Shown here piece after piece: positions 14,510 to 23,086 of a stretch of 25,580 bases of DNA. Positions within the stretch are counted from its first letter, which is position 1. Each line of letters starts with the position of its first letter. Source of the DNA: Anaerolineales bacterium (lineage in GTDB: Bacteria > Chloroflexota > Anaerolineae > Anaerolineales > Anaerolineaceae). The notes beneath the pieces are model-generated. The model saw only the letters and a program-made list of their open reading frames with translations, was not told the origin of the DNA and made no database searches. The stretch is from positions 1 through 25,580 of the forward strand of contig JAGVAB010000168.1 in the NCBI GenBank assembly GCA_020060485.1, given 5' to 3'. The position numbers and the translations under genes were made by a program.

Positions 14510-15508
14510 ATGCCGAAAGTTTCCATCATTGTTCCATGTTACAATGAGCAGTCAACCATCCGTCTGCTGCTGGATGCCATTCAGCGGCAAACCTATCCAC
14601 TGGCAGAGATGGAGATTGTGATTGCAGACGGTATGTCCAGCGACCGCACCAGAGAAGAAATCGCCGCTTTTCAGATAGACAATCCGGATGTACGAATTCG
14701 AATTGTGGACAACCCTCAGCGGATCATCCCGGCAGCACTCAACCGGGCAATTGACGCGGCCACAGGAGAAATCATCGTGCGGCTGGATGCGCACAGCGTG
14801 CCGGAAACGGATTATGTTGCCCGCAGTGTGGCCGGCCTGGAGGCCGGTTTGGGCGATAACGTGGGTGGCGTGTGGGAAATCCGCCCTGGAAAGAGGGGTT
14901 GGGCGGCGGAATCGATTGCTGCGGCCGCGTCTCACCCGCTAGGTGTTGGAGATGCACTCTACCGGTATGCAACCGAGGCCAAGGAAGTGGATACGGTGCC
15001 ATTTGGTGCTTTTCGGCGTTCACTGCTGGATGGGATCGGCGGTTTTGACGAGACGCTTTTGACCAACGAGGATTACGAGTTCAACACTCGCATTCGGCAG
15101 AAGGGCGGCAAGGTCTGGCTGGATCCGCAAATCCGGTCTGTTTACTTTGCACGCGAAACGTTTGGCAAGCTGGCAAGGCAATATTTCCGTTATGGGTATT
15201 GGAAATGGCGCATGTTGAAACGGTATCCAGGAACGTTACGCTGGCGGCAGGCAATGCCCCCGGCTTTTGTACTGAGTTTGATGGGACTGACGATTTTGAC
15301 CATCTTCTGGCAGCCGGCCGGGGTCTTGCTGGGACTGGAAGTGTTTTTATATGGGCTGGTGTTGGCAGCAGGTACACTGCCAGTGGCGGTTCAAAGGAAG
15401 CAGGTTTCACTGCTGGCGGGAATGCCGTTGGCAATTGCTGTGATGCACATTTGCTGGGGCACAGGTTTTTTGGTCAGTATTCTACATCCCCCTGCAACAT
15501 CAAAATGA
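14510..15508 (+). CDS. GT2-family glycosyltransferase, ExoA-like
   Basis: This 332-residue inverting GT-A glycosyltransferase extends a lipid-linked or polymer glycan at the inner face of the membrane. The N-terminus VSIIVPCYNEQSTIRLLLDAI (4-24) is the nucleotide-sugar fold. The DxD-like acid is in RLDAHS (Asp93), a second acidic pair is NEDYE (186-190), and QYFRYGYWKWRM (224-235) stands where many GT2 enzymes have QxxRW. Three or four membrane helices end the protein (about 250-325). The layout matches the ExoA/succinoglycan glucosyltransferase group. GGAG (14501-14504) is 5 nt before the ATG. It is the first gene of an operon; the next starts 18 nt after its stop. Donor sugar and acceptor cannot be read from sequence. 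Confidence 0.9.
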   Translation: MPKVSIIVPCYNEQSTIRLLLDAIQRQTYPLAEMEIVIADGMSSDRTREEIAAFQIDNPDVRIRIVDNPQRIIPAALNRAIDAATGEIIVRLDAHSVPETDYVARSVAGLEAGLGDNVGGVWEIRPGKRGWAAESIAAAASHPLGVGDALYRYATEAKEVDTVPFGAFRRSLLDGIGGFDETLLTNEDYEFNTRIRQKGGKVWLDPQIRSVYFARETFGKLARQYFRYGYWKWRMLKRYPGTLRWRQAMPPAFVLSLMGLTILTIFWQPAGVLLGLEVFLYGLVLAAGTLPVAVQRKQVSLLAGMPLAIAVMHICWGTGFLVSILHPPATSK

Positions 15509-15526
15509 GGAGATCGCGCCTATTTT

Positions 15527-16951
15527 ATGAGCAACATGCAGCTTGAATCAAAGAAAGGCTATCTGCGCCTGCGGCCAGGAGAGCGTAAGACCATCCTGCT
15601 GGCAGGCGATTTACTCGTTACCCTGACGGCATTACTTGCCGCACTGTATATCTGGGCGGCTGAAGACTGGTTGAGTTTCTCACTGGAATTTGCCCAGGTG
15701 CGCATACCGGCCTGGTTTTACTTCCTGCCGCTGCTCTGGCTATTACTGATGGGGGAACTGTACAACGATCGGCGGGCTGCCCGCCGCCCGGATGTAGTGC
15801 GCGGGGTGGGCATCGCAGCGGGGATCGCCCTGGTGCTGTATTTGTTGGTGTATTTTACTTCTGAGCCGGATTCCCTGCCCCGGCTGGGCGTGGCTGTCTT
15901 TATTGTCGGGTCGGCGGTCTTGACCCTGTTTTGGCGCTTGCTTTATATCCGCGTTTTCACCGCGCCCGAATTCATGCGGCGGGTGTTGATCGTGGGGGCC
16001 GGCAGAGCGGGCAGCGCACTGGCGCAGATCATTCACGGGATGTATCCGCCGCCATTTTACTTGGCAGGCCTGATCGATGACGATCCACAAAAAGCCAACG
16101 AGATAATTGAAGGCTACACGGTTTTGGGAACGGGCAGGGAACTGCTTGAAATTGTGGAACGGGAAGAAATTTCGGACATCATCTTTGCCATCTCGGATGA
16201 GGTGAATCCAGTCTTGTTTCGCTCGCTGATCCAGGCCGAGGAGCGCGGCATTGAAGTCACCACGATGCCTTTGGTGTATGAAGAGCTGCTTAAACGGGTG
16301 CCGATTACCTTGCTGGAATCGGACTGGATTGTGCGTCAATTCTTTGACGTGGTGCACACCGGTAATATTTATGAGATGGTGAAACGCCTGATTGACGTGG
16401 CAGGGGCACTGCTGGGTCTGCTTGCCACAGCATTTCTGCTGCCGCTGGTTGGCTTTGCAATTTTGATGGACAGCGGTTGGCCGATCTTTTTTGCCCAAAA
16501 TCGATTGGGCAAAAATGGCAAAGTGTACAAGATGTACAAATTCCGAACGATGTGCCAGAACGCTGAGAAAAATGGGGAAGCCAAACTGGCTTCAGAGAAT
16601 GATGCACGCATCACGCGGGTGGGGCGTTTCTTGCGCAAAAGCCATCTGGATGAATTTCCTCAATTTTTCAATGTGCTACTGGGAGATATGAGCCTGACTG
16701 GGCCGCGTGCAGAACAGGTGGAACTGGTGAATATTTTGCAGGAAGAAGTACCTTTTTACCGGGCAAGGCTGCTGGTCAAACCGGGTTTGACCGGGTGGGC
16801 ACAGGTGAACTATGGCTATGCGGCCACTGTTGCCCAGACGATCATCAAACTGGAGTATGACCTGTATTACATCAAGCACAGGAATTTGCTGCTTGACCTG
16901 ACAATCCTGTTCCGTACCATTGGCACAGTGGTCGGATTTCGGGGGCAGTAG
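15527..16951 (+). CDS. Polyprenyl-phosphate sugar-1-phosphate transferase (exopolysaccharide priming)
   Basis: This 474-residue membrane enzyme of the WbaP/WcaJ type moves a sugar-1-phosphate from a nucleotide sugar to undecaprenyl phosphate, the first step of many exopolysaccharides and O-antigens. Four or five N-terminal helices (18-140) precede a Rossmann-like domain (RRVLIVGAGRAGSALAQII, from about 151). One re-entrant helix (about 290-320) then leads to the catalytic bacterial sugar transferase domain. This has FFAQNRLGKNGKVYKMYKFRTM, the Asp375-Glu376 dyad in HLDEFPQFFNVLLGDMSLTGPR, and KPGLTGWAQVNYGY. The ATG at 15527 has only a distant GAGGAG (15507-15512, overlapping the previous stop). 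The exact sugar is uncertain. Confidence 0.93.
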   Translation: MSNMQLESKKGYLRLRPGERKTILLAGDLLVTLTALLAALYIWAAEDWLSFSLEFAQVRIPAWFYFLPLLWLLLMGELYNDRRAARRPDVVRGVGIAAGIALVLYLLVYFTSEPDSLPRLGVAVFIVGSAVLTLFWRLLYIRVFTAPEFMRRVLIVGAGRAGSALAQIIHGMYPPPFYLAGLIDDDPQKANEIIEGYTVLGTGRELLEIVEREEISDIIFAISDEVNPVLFRSLIQAEERGIEVTTMPLVYEELLKRVPITLLESDWIVRQFFDVVHTGNIYEMVKRLIDVAGALLGLLATAFLLPLVGFAILMDSGWPIFFAQNRLGKNGKVYKMYKFRTMCQNAEKNGEAKLASENDARITRVGRFLRKSHLDEFPQFFNVLLGDMSLTGPRAEQVELVNILQEEVPFYRARLLVKPGLTGWAQVNYGYAATVAQTIIKLEYDLYYIKHRNLLLDLTILFRTIGTVVGFRGQ

Positions 16952-16956
16952 GGCTT

Positions 16957-18849
16957 ATGAAAGCACAACCGACAATTCGCAACCGCTATCTGTTGTTCGG
17001 CGACCTCATCCTGATGCTCGCCGCGGTTCTGGGAAGTTATGTGCTGCGCCTGGAAATGGGGCCGTCTTTCTTCCTGTATTTGCCGTCTTTGTACTGGATG
17101 GGGGGCGTGGCGCTGCTGGTCAAGCCAGTGGTCTATTATTACTTCAGCATGTACCGGCGGCTGTGGCTGTATGCCAGCGTACAGGAATTGAAATTGATTG
17201 TGGTTTCTGTGACTGCGGCTTCTGTGCTGGTTTCGTTGGCCATGGTCGGGTTATTTACCATGGGGGCGTTCAGTGCGTTTCCCCGCTCGGTTTTGGTGAT
17301 TGATTGGCTGTTATCCATTGTGCTGGTGGGCGGCCTGCGATTCACTGTGCGTTTGCTGGCTGAGAACAAGGTGTTGGCCTCGCTCCCGCATCGCAGTAGC
17401 CCTACAAAACGGGTACTGGTGGTGGGGGCTGGAGATGCCGGGGCCATGGTGGTACGCGAGCTTCAAAAAAACCCTCAGCTTGGGCTGCTGCCAGTGGGTT
17501 TTCTGGATGACAATGCCAGCAAACAAAACCAGCAAATCTATGGTGTGCCGGTGGTGGGCACTTTGTCTGACCTGGCACGGGCGCTGGATAACCGGCGGGT
17601 GGATGAAGTCATCATTGCCATACCTAGCGCTCCCGGGAGGGTGGTACGCCTGGTGGCGGATGTTTGCCGTTTACGCAACAAGCCTTTTCGTACCATGCCA
17701 GGCATCTATGAACTTCTGGGCGGCAAAGTCAGTGTCAGCCGCCTGAGGGAAGTGCAGATCGTGGACCTTCTGCGCCGCGAAAGCGTGCATGTGGAAGACG
17801 AGCGAGTGGGTGAAATACTGGGCGGACGGGTGGTGCTGGTGACCGGTGCAGGCGGCTCGATTGGCCGGGAACTCTGCCGCCAGATTGCACGCTGGGGGCC
17901 TTCAGAACTGATCTTGCTGGGACACGGCGAGAACAGCATTTTTGAAGCCATGATGGATATGCGCGAGAGTTTTCCAATGGTGATGATGCGGCCGGTGATC
18001 TGTGATGTGCGTGATCTGATGCGCCTGCAGAATATCTTTGACCGGTATGCACCGGAGATCGTTTTTCATGCGGCGGCTCACAAGCATGTGCCGTTGATGG
18101 AAATGAACGCCGAGGAAGCAGTGACCAATAATATCATGGGTACTCGCAATGTGGTGGAAGCCTCGGTAATGAGCAATGTGCAGAAACTGGTGATGATTTC
18201 CACAGACAAGGCCATCCGGCCGATCAATATCATGGGCGCCACCAAACGAGTGGCAGAAATGATCGTGTTGAATGAAGGCCAGCGTTCCGGAAAGGCTTTT
18301 TCGGTGGTGCGCTTTGGCAATGTGCTGGGCAGCCGGGGAAGTGTGGTGCCGCTGTTTACGCGCCAGATCACCAGGGGCGGGCCTGTAACAGTGACCCACC
18401 CGGATATGCAGCGGTATTTCATGACCATTCCCGAAGCCGTACACCTGGTGCTGCAAGCGGCAGCCATTGGTACAGGCGGAGAGACCTTTGTGCTGAATAT
18501 GGGCGAACAGGTGCGCATTCTGGACCTGGCGGAAGACCTGATCCGACTCTCGGGACTGGAGCCGGGTCGGGATATTGAAATCGTCTTTTCCGGCATTCGA
18601 CCCGGGGAGAAGTTAAGTGAGGATCTTTGGGATGAAGAGCATACCTTTGAACCGACCTCTCATCCAGATATTTACCGTCTGGTGAGTCAGGAGCAGCTGG
18701 CAGAGAAGGAACTGGAACGGATCGTGTATGAGTTGATTGCCCTGGCAAATGAAGGCCAACCGGTGGAAATTGTGAAACTGCTGGATGAAGCCATCCCGGA
18801 TTCGGCGGTGCGTATTTTGCCGCCGATGGATCTTACGGAAATTGAGTGA
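16957..18849 (+). CDS. Membrane-bound nucleotide-sugar 4,6-dehydratase, WbpM/CapD/PglF type
   Basis: This 630-residue protein starts with four membrane helices (8-130), then a first Rossmann domain (RVLVVGAGDAGAMVVREL, from about 151), then the catalytic SDR domain with the NAD(P) loop VLVTGAGGSIGREL (about 290-304). The catalytic region reads STDKAIRPINIMGATKR (from Ser415). The usual YxxxK tyrosine is replaced by Met426, with Lys430 kept. A Met variant of the triad is known in WbpM, so activity is expected. Such enzymes convert UDP-GlcNAc to the 4-keto-6-deoxy sugar used for dideoxy and diamino sugars. HAAAHKHVPLMEMNAEEAV and RPGEKLSEDLWD also fit. It begins 5 nt after the sugar-transferase stop, so the two are probably co-translated and supply the same polymer. 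Confidence 0.93.
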   Translation: MKAQPTIRNRYLLFGDLILMLAAVLGSYVLRLEMGPSFFLYLPSLYWMGGVALLVKPVVYYYFSMYRRLWLYASVQELKLIVVSVTAASVLVSLAMVGLFTMGAFSAFPRSVLVIDWLLSIVLVGGLRFTVRLLAENKVLASLPHRSSPTKRVLVVGAGDAGAMVVRELQKNPQLGLLPVGFLDDNASKQNQQIYGVPVVGTLSDLARALDNRRVDEVIIAIPSAPGRVVRLVADVCRLRNKPFRTMPGIYELLGGKVSVSRLREVQIVDLLRRESVHVEDERVGEILGGRVVLVTGAGGSIGRELCRQIARWGPSELILLGHGENSIFEAMMDMRESFPMVMMRPVICDVRDLMRLQNIFDRYAPEIVFHAAAHKHVPLMEMNAEEAVTNNIMGTRNVVEASVMSNVQKLVMISTDKAIRPINIMGATKRVAEMIVLNEGQRSGKAFSVVRFGNVLGSRGSVVPLFTRQITRGGPVTVTHPDMQRYFMTIPEAVHLVLQAAAIGTGGETFVLNMGEQVRILDLAEDLIRLSGLEPGRDIEIVFSGIRPGEKLSEDLWDEEHTFEPTSHPDIYRLVSQEQLAEKELERIVYELIALANEGQPVEIVKLLDEAIPDSAVRILPPMDLTEIE

Positions 18850-19838
18850 TGAGACAAGGATCAGCAAGAGAATGGGATACCTGGTTGAACGGGCATCCTG
18901 ATGCACATATATTGCAGACATCTGCCTGGGGGGAGCTGAAGAGTGGTTTTGGTTGGGAAGCAGAATTTGTGCAATCTGGAACCTGCGGCGCGCTGGTCTT
19001 GCTGCGCAAGCTGCCGCTTGGGCTGCGTATAGCCTACATTCCTAAAGGGCCGGTGGGGGATGACTGGCAATGTCTCTGGCCGGAAGTGGATGCACTCTGC
19101 CGTCATAAACGGGCTATTTTCCTGAAGGTGGAGCCCGATGCTCTGGAAGCGGATGTGGATGGATTGCAGTCGATGTTTCCGGGTTTTGCGACAGATGCCA
19201 GACCGATCCAGCCGCGACAGACGATCCTGGTCAGCCTGGAGGGGAGCGAGGAAGATTGGCTGGGACGGATGAAGCAGAAGACACGCTATAACATTCGCCT
19301 TGCAGAACGCAAAGGCGTGAAGATCAGCGAAACCGCCGACCTGGGTGTGTTTCAATCCCTGATGACAGCTACAGGCGAACGGGACGGATTTGGCGTGCAC
19401 AGCCAGGCATATTATCAACGGGCGTATGATCTTTTTGCCCCGCAAGGGGCGTGCAGCATCCTGCTGGCGTGCTTTGAAGAAAAGCCGCTGGCAGCCTTGA
19501 TGGTTTTCGCCCGCGGACGGCGGGCGTGGTATTTCTATGGCGCTTCCAACAATGAGGAGCGCAATCGTATGCCAACTTACCTCCTGCAATGGGAGGCCAT
19601 GCGCTGGGCGGCAGCCAGGGGCTGCCAGGAATATGACTTGTGGGGCATACCGGACGCCAGAGAAGATGAACTGGAAGCCAATTTTTCCAATCGTCAGGAC
19701 GGGCTGTGGGGGGTGTACCGCTTCAAGCGCGGTTTCGGAGGCGAGCTGGTGCGCTCGGCAGGAGCCTGGGACCGGGTTTACCAACCGCTGCTATACCGGA
19801 TGTATTTGCGATTTCTGGAAAGCAGGGCGACGGCATGA
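18849..19838 (+). CDS. FemAB-like aminoacyl/peptidoglycan bridge transferase, copy 1
   Basis: This 329-residue protein has two GNAT-like lobes and resembles FemA/FemX enzymes, which add amino acids from aminoacyl-tRNA to a lipid-linked wall precursor. Markers are LQTSAWGELKSGFGW (22-36), the conserved basic segment MKQKTRYNIRLAERKGV (141-157), YYQRAYDLF, and MPTYLLQWEAMRWA followed by YDLWGIPD (262-269). The ATG at 18849 overlaps the TGA of the dehydratase by one base; a GTG at 18846 would add one residue. It shares an exact 17-residue block with the next protein, so the two arose by duplication. Its place at the end of a polysaccharide operon leaves open whether the acceptor is peptidoglycan or another surface glycan. 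Confidence 0.85.
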   Translation: MRQGSAREWDTWLNGHPDAHILQTSAWGELKSGFGWEAEFVQSGTCGALVLLRKLPLGLRIAYIPKGPVGDDWQCLWPEVDALCRHKRAIFLKVEPDALEADVDGLQSMFPGFATDARPIQPRQTILVSLEGSEEDWLGRMKQKTRYNIRLAERKGVKISETADLGVFQSLMTATGERDGFGVHSQAYYQRAYDLFAPQGACSILLACFEEKPLAALMVFARGRRAWYFYGASNNEERNRMPTYLLQWEAMRWAAARGCQEYDLWGIPDAREDELEANFSNRQDGLWGVYRFKRGFGGELVRSAGAWDRVYQPLLYRMYLRFLESRATA

Positions 19839-20944
19839 TGCGGGTAGCCTTTGAGGAAAACTGCACAGCGGCGGAGTGGAATGCGTTGATTACGGGTTTG
19901 CCGGATGCGCATGTGCTGCAAACCTGGGAATGGGGACATGTCAAGGCTGAAGGGGGCTGGGAGTCTCTGCCCTTGGTCTGGCGGGAGGGGGATTTGGTGC
20001 GGGCGGCGGCGCTGGTTTTGCAGCGCTCACTGCCGGCTGCCGGGTTGAAAGTTCTGTATGTGCCGCGCGGCCCGTTGATGGACTGGCGGAATTCAGAGCT
20101 TCGGCGGCAGGTGCTGGACGATTTGCAGGCTCTGGCAAAGAAACAAAAAGCGATCTTTATCAAGATGGATCCTGAGGTGGTGCTTTGGGCGGGCATTCCG
20201 CAGAACGAGGACGCCAAGGAATCAAAAACCGGCCAGGCTCTGCTGGCAGAACTGAAGGAGCGCGGCTGGCGCTTCTCGGCAGAACAGATCCAGTTCCGCA
20301 ATACGGTGTGGATGGACCTGAGCTGCACAGATGAAGAATTGCTGGGCGGAATGAAGCAGAAGACGCGCTATAATATCCGCCTTGCAGAGCGCAAGGGAGT
20401 GACGGTTCGCCAAGGCGGGCTGGATGACTTGCCCTTGTTGTACCGCATGTATGCCGAGACGTCCGTGCGGGACGGGTTTGTGATCCGTCAGGAGGGCTAT
20501 TATCAGCGGGTTTGGCAGATCTTCATGGAGGCTGGCATGGCGACCCCGCTGCTGGCAGAAGTGGAAGGCGAAGTGGTGGCAGCTTTGGTTTTGTTCCATT
20601 TTGGGACGACGGCCTGGTACCTGCATGGCATGTCGCGTGAATTACACCGCAATCTGATGCCCACCTATCTGCTGCAATGGGAGGCCATGCGCACAGCCAG
20701 AGATTTGGGCTGCCTGCGCTACGATCTTTGGGGGGCGCCAGATATTTTTGATGAGAGAGACTCCATGTGGGGAGTGTTCCGTTTCAAGCAGGGGCTGGGT
20801 GGGCAGGTGGTATGTACATTGGGGGCATGGGATTACCCTTCCCGGCCAGGGTTGTACCGCCTGTATACGCAGGTTCTGCCCCGTGTATTGGACGTGATGC
20901 GGCGGCGCGGCAAACAACGCACCGCACAGGCTGTGCAAATGTGA
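19835..20944 (+). CDS. FemAB-like aminoacyl/peptidoglycan bridge transferase, copy 2
   Basis: This 369-residue paralogue of the preceding protein has the same order of motifs: LQTWEWGHVKAEGGW (28-42), MKQKTRYNIRLAERKGV (173-189), VRDGFVIRQEGYYQRVW (211-227), MPTYLLQWEAMR (275-286) and YDLWGAPD (296-303). It is about 40 residues longer, mostly from an insert around residues 112-147 before the basic segment. The start ATG (19835) overlaps the previous TGA by four bases (ATGA), so translation is coupled; a second ATG follows at 19838. The pair may add successive residues of a cross-bridge, as FemA and FemB do, but this is inference. A strong terminator follows 19 nt after the stop. Confidence 0.85.
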   Translation: MMRVAFEENCTAAEWNALITGLPDAHVLQTWEWGHVKAEGGWESLPLVWREGDLVRAAALVLQRSLPAAGLKVLYVPRGPLMDWRNSELRRQVLDDLQALAKKQKAIFIKMDPEVVLWAGIPQNEDAKESKTGQALLAELKERGWRFSAEQIQFRNTVWMDLSCTDEELLGGMKQKTRYNIRLAERKGVTVRQGGLDDLPLLYRMYAETSVRDGFVIRQEGYYQRVWQIFMEAGMATPLLAEVEGEVVAALVLFHFGTTAWYLHGMSRELHRNLMPTYLLQWEAMRTARDLGCLRYDLWGAPDIFDERDSMWGVFRFKQGLGGQVVCTLGAWDYPSRPGLYRLYTQVLPRVLDVMRRRGKQRTAQAVQM

Positions 20945-20963
20945 TTTGATGCGATCTATACGT

Positions 20964-20997
20964 AAAAAAACCGGCTGAATCTCAGCCGGTTTTTTTT
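20964..20997. terminator. Bidirectional Rho-independent terminator
   Basis: CCGGCTGA (20971-20978) and TCAGCCGG (20982-20989) form an 8-bp GC-rich stem with a 3-nt loop. It is flanked by A7 on the left (20964-20970) and T8 on the right (20990-20997). It ends the plus-strand polysaccharide operon and, read the other way, the kinase operon, whose last stop codon (20996-20998) lies in the T-run. Confidence 0.93.
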
Positions 20998-23068
20998 AGG
21001 GCAATGGTCGCCAGGCGGGGTCAAAATCATCGCCGGGGTCATCCGTCAGGCGCTGCAGATCACTGCCATTGGTCATGGCCCGGTAGATATCCAGATTGCG
21101 GTCAGGGTCATTGGCATCGTAATGCTCAAAGATTAGCCAATGTCCATCGGGGGAATAACTGGTGTGCCAGGCAGGCAGCAGATCGGTGATTCTGGTTTCC
21201 TGGTGCTGGCTGGCGGGGGTGTCGATCGAGGTGAATTTCTTGAAGGCCGGCCAGGGAAGGCCAGAGCCCTGGGTGAAGGTGATGAAGCTGCCATCCGGAG
21301 ACCAGGCGGCCATCGAGCCGATGCTGTTGTTCAGCAAGGTGAATTCACGCGGTTTTTCCGGCATGACGGGGTCCATCAGCCAAATCTGGAGAGCGCCCAG
21401 ACGGGTTGTTTCAAAAGCGATCAGGGAGCCATCCGGTGACCAGGCCGGTCGGCGGTCATTGCTGGTGCGTGCCGACAGGTTGACGGCCTGATTGGTTTCG
21501 AGATCGTAAAGGTAAATGTGGGGAATGCCGTCTCGCAGGGAAGTGAAGGCAATCTGCCTGCCATCTGGCGACCAATCGGGCTCAAAGTCACCACCGGGAA
21601 CAAAACTGAGCGGGGTAAGCCCGCTGCCATCGGCATTGATCAGGAAGAGGGCCGAACCAGCCAGAGCGTCCAGGCTGCGTTTACGGCAAGGCGAGGTAAA
21701 GACCAGGCGGCTGCCATCTGGCGACCAGGCGGGCTGGCAGGCGCCATCCGACATATTGGTAATTTGCAGCAGGTTGCCACCGTCCGAGTCCATCAACCAG
21801 ATTTGGGGCTGTCCGCTGCGTGTGGAAGCAAACGCAATTTGTCCTTTGCCACCGCCCAACGGGGTGGCGGCCAGGGTTGGGGCCAATGTGCCTGTTGGGA
21901 GGAGGCTTATCGCTGGCAGAGGTGTTTCTACCTGGCTTACTTCCTGAGCGGCGAGAGTAGGGGCTGGCAGCTCCAGCATATTCGTCGCGGCGATAGCGGG
22001 CAAGGTAGCAGGTTGTGCAGCAACATGGCGGGAATTGTCATTTGACCAGTTGAGTACCAAGACCAGGGTGATGATGCCCAGAGCGAGAACCAAACCTGCT
22101 GCCAACAAAACCGGCACGAGCGGAAATTTCTTCCGGTTTTGCGGCACGGCAGGAGCAGCATGTGGGGCATTGGGCTGTTCAGGGAGAGAGACAGGGTATC
22201 GGGCGGCAGTGGCCGCTTCGCTGCGGCGCACTTCTTTGGCGTTGCGGGTTTGAGGCTGAATGGCCTGATTGACGTTCTGAAGAGCGATTTTCATCTCTGC
22301 GGCGGACTGAAAACGCTCTGCTGGAGATACAGCCATGGCTTTTTCAATGACATCTGCCAGATATGGAGAGATGGCTGGGGCGTGCTGGCGAAGGGGTGTG
22401 AGATGGGTGTTTTCTGTCAGACGGGAAAGACCATCTTCCGGTACGGCCTGGGTCAAAGCGGCATACAGGGTAGCGCCAAGGGAATAGAGGTCTGAGCGAT
22501 GGTCGGTGCCCTGACCGTATTGTTCGGGCGGAGCAAAGCCGGGGGTGAGGGCCTGGGCGCCAGTTTGGGTGGATTCTCTGGCGCTGGCGATCTTGGCAAG
22601 GCCGAAGTCGACCAGCACGATCTGCCCGGCAGGGGTGAGCTTGATATTCCCCGGTTTGATGTCGCGGTGGACAATGGCCGGGCTGCGGCTATGAAGGTAT
22701 GACAGGGCGTCACAAATGGACATGCCGATGCGAATAGCATCCGTTTCGGGCAAAGCGCCATTGGCGCGCATGCGGTCGCGAAGGTCATCGCCATCGATAA
22801 AGTCCATGACAAGATATTGTCCCTGATCCGGGATGACAAAATGATCGGTAACGCGAGGCAAATTGGGGTGACGCAGCCCTGCCAGAATGGTGGCCTCACT
22901 GCGAAACTGGCGGGTGGCTTCCTCGGCAGTATAAAGATTTTCCTTGAGAGCCACTTCGACGCCCAGACTTTCATCCAGGGCGCGGTAAATGGCTCCCATG
23001 CCGCCTTGCGCAATAACCTCCTGAATGCGGTAACGCTGGTGGAGGAGGCTGTTCACCTGAAGGGTCAT
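20996..23068 (-). CDS. Transmembrane Ser/Thr protein kinase with six-bladed PD40 propeller (downstream copy)
   Basis: This 690-residue receptor-like kinase has a cytoplasmic eukaryotic-type kinase domain (12-265) with glycine loop QGGMGAIY (21-28), Lys42 in VALKEN, HRDIKPGNI (Asp136), DFG (154-156) and APPEQYG. All catalytic residues are kept. A juxtamembrane linker leads to one helix (316-339). Outside the cell, a Pro/Ala/Thr-rich stalk (340-405) leads to six TolB/PD40 repeats (408-690) marked by WSPDG and ending PAWRPLP. The only ectodomain cysteines, 444 and 461, link blades 1 and 2. Such proteins phosphorylate Ser/Thr in response to an outside signal; the ligand is unknown. It begins 18 nt after its paralogue's stop, with a weak ribosome site. 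Confidence 0.93.
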   Translation of the reverse strand: MTLQVNSLLHQRYRIQEVIAQGGMGAIYRALDESLGVEVALKENLYTAEEATRQFRSEATILAGLRHPNLPRVTDHFVIPDQGQYLVMDFIDGDDLRDRMRANGALPETDAIRIGMSICDALSYLHSRSPAIVHRDIKPGNIKLTPAGQIVLVDFGLAKIASARESTQTGAQALTPGFAPPEQYGQGTDHRSDLYSLGATLYAALTQAVPEDGLSRLTENTHLTPLRQHAPAISPYLADVIEKAMAVSPAERFQSAAEMKIALQNVNQAIQPQTRNAKEVRRSEAATAARYPVSLPEQPNAPHAAPAVPQNRKKFPLVPVLLAAGLVLALGIITLVLVLNWSNDNSRHVAAQPATLPAIAATNMLELPAPTLAAQEVSQVETPLPAISLLPTGTLAPTLAATPLGGGKGQIAFASTRSGQPQIWLMDSDGGNLLQITNMSDGACQPAWSPDGSRLVFTSPCRKRSLDALAGSALFLINADGSGLTPLSFVPGGDFEPDWSPDGRQIAFTSLRDGIPHIYLYDLETNQAVNLSARTSNDRRPAWSPDGSLIAFETTRLGALQIWLMDPVMPEKPREFTLLNNSIGSMAAWSPDGSFITFTQGSGLPWPAFKKFTSIDTPASQHQETRITDLLPAWHTSYSPDGHWLIFEHYDANDPDRNLDIYRAMTNGSDLQRLTDDPGDDFDPAWRPLP

Positions 23069-23086
23069 GGGGATATTTTCCGAGGG

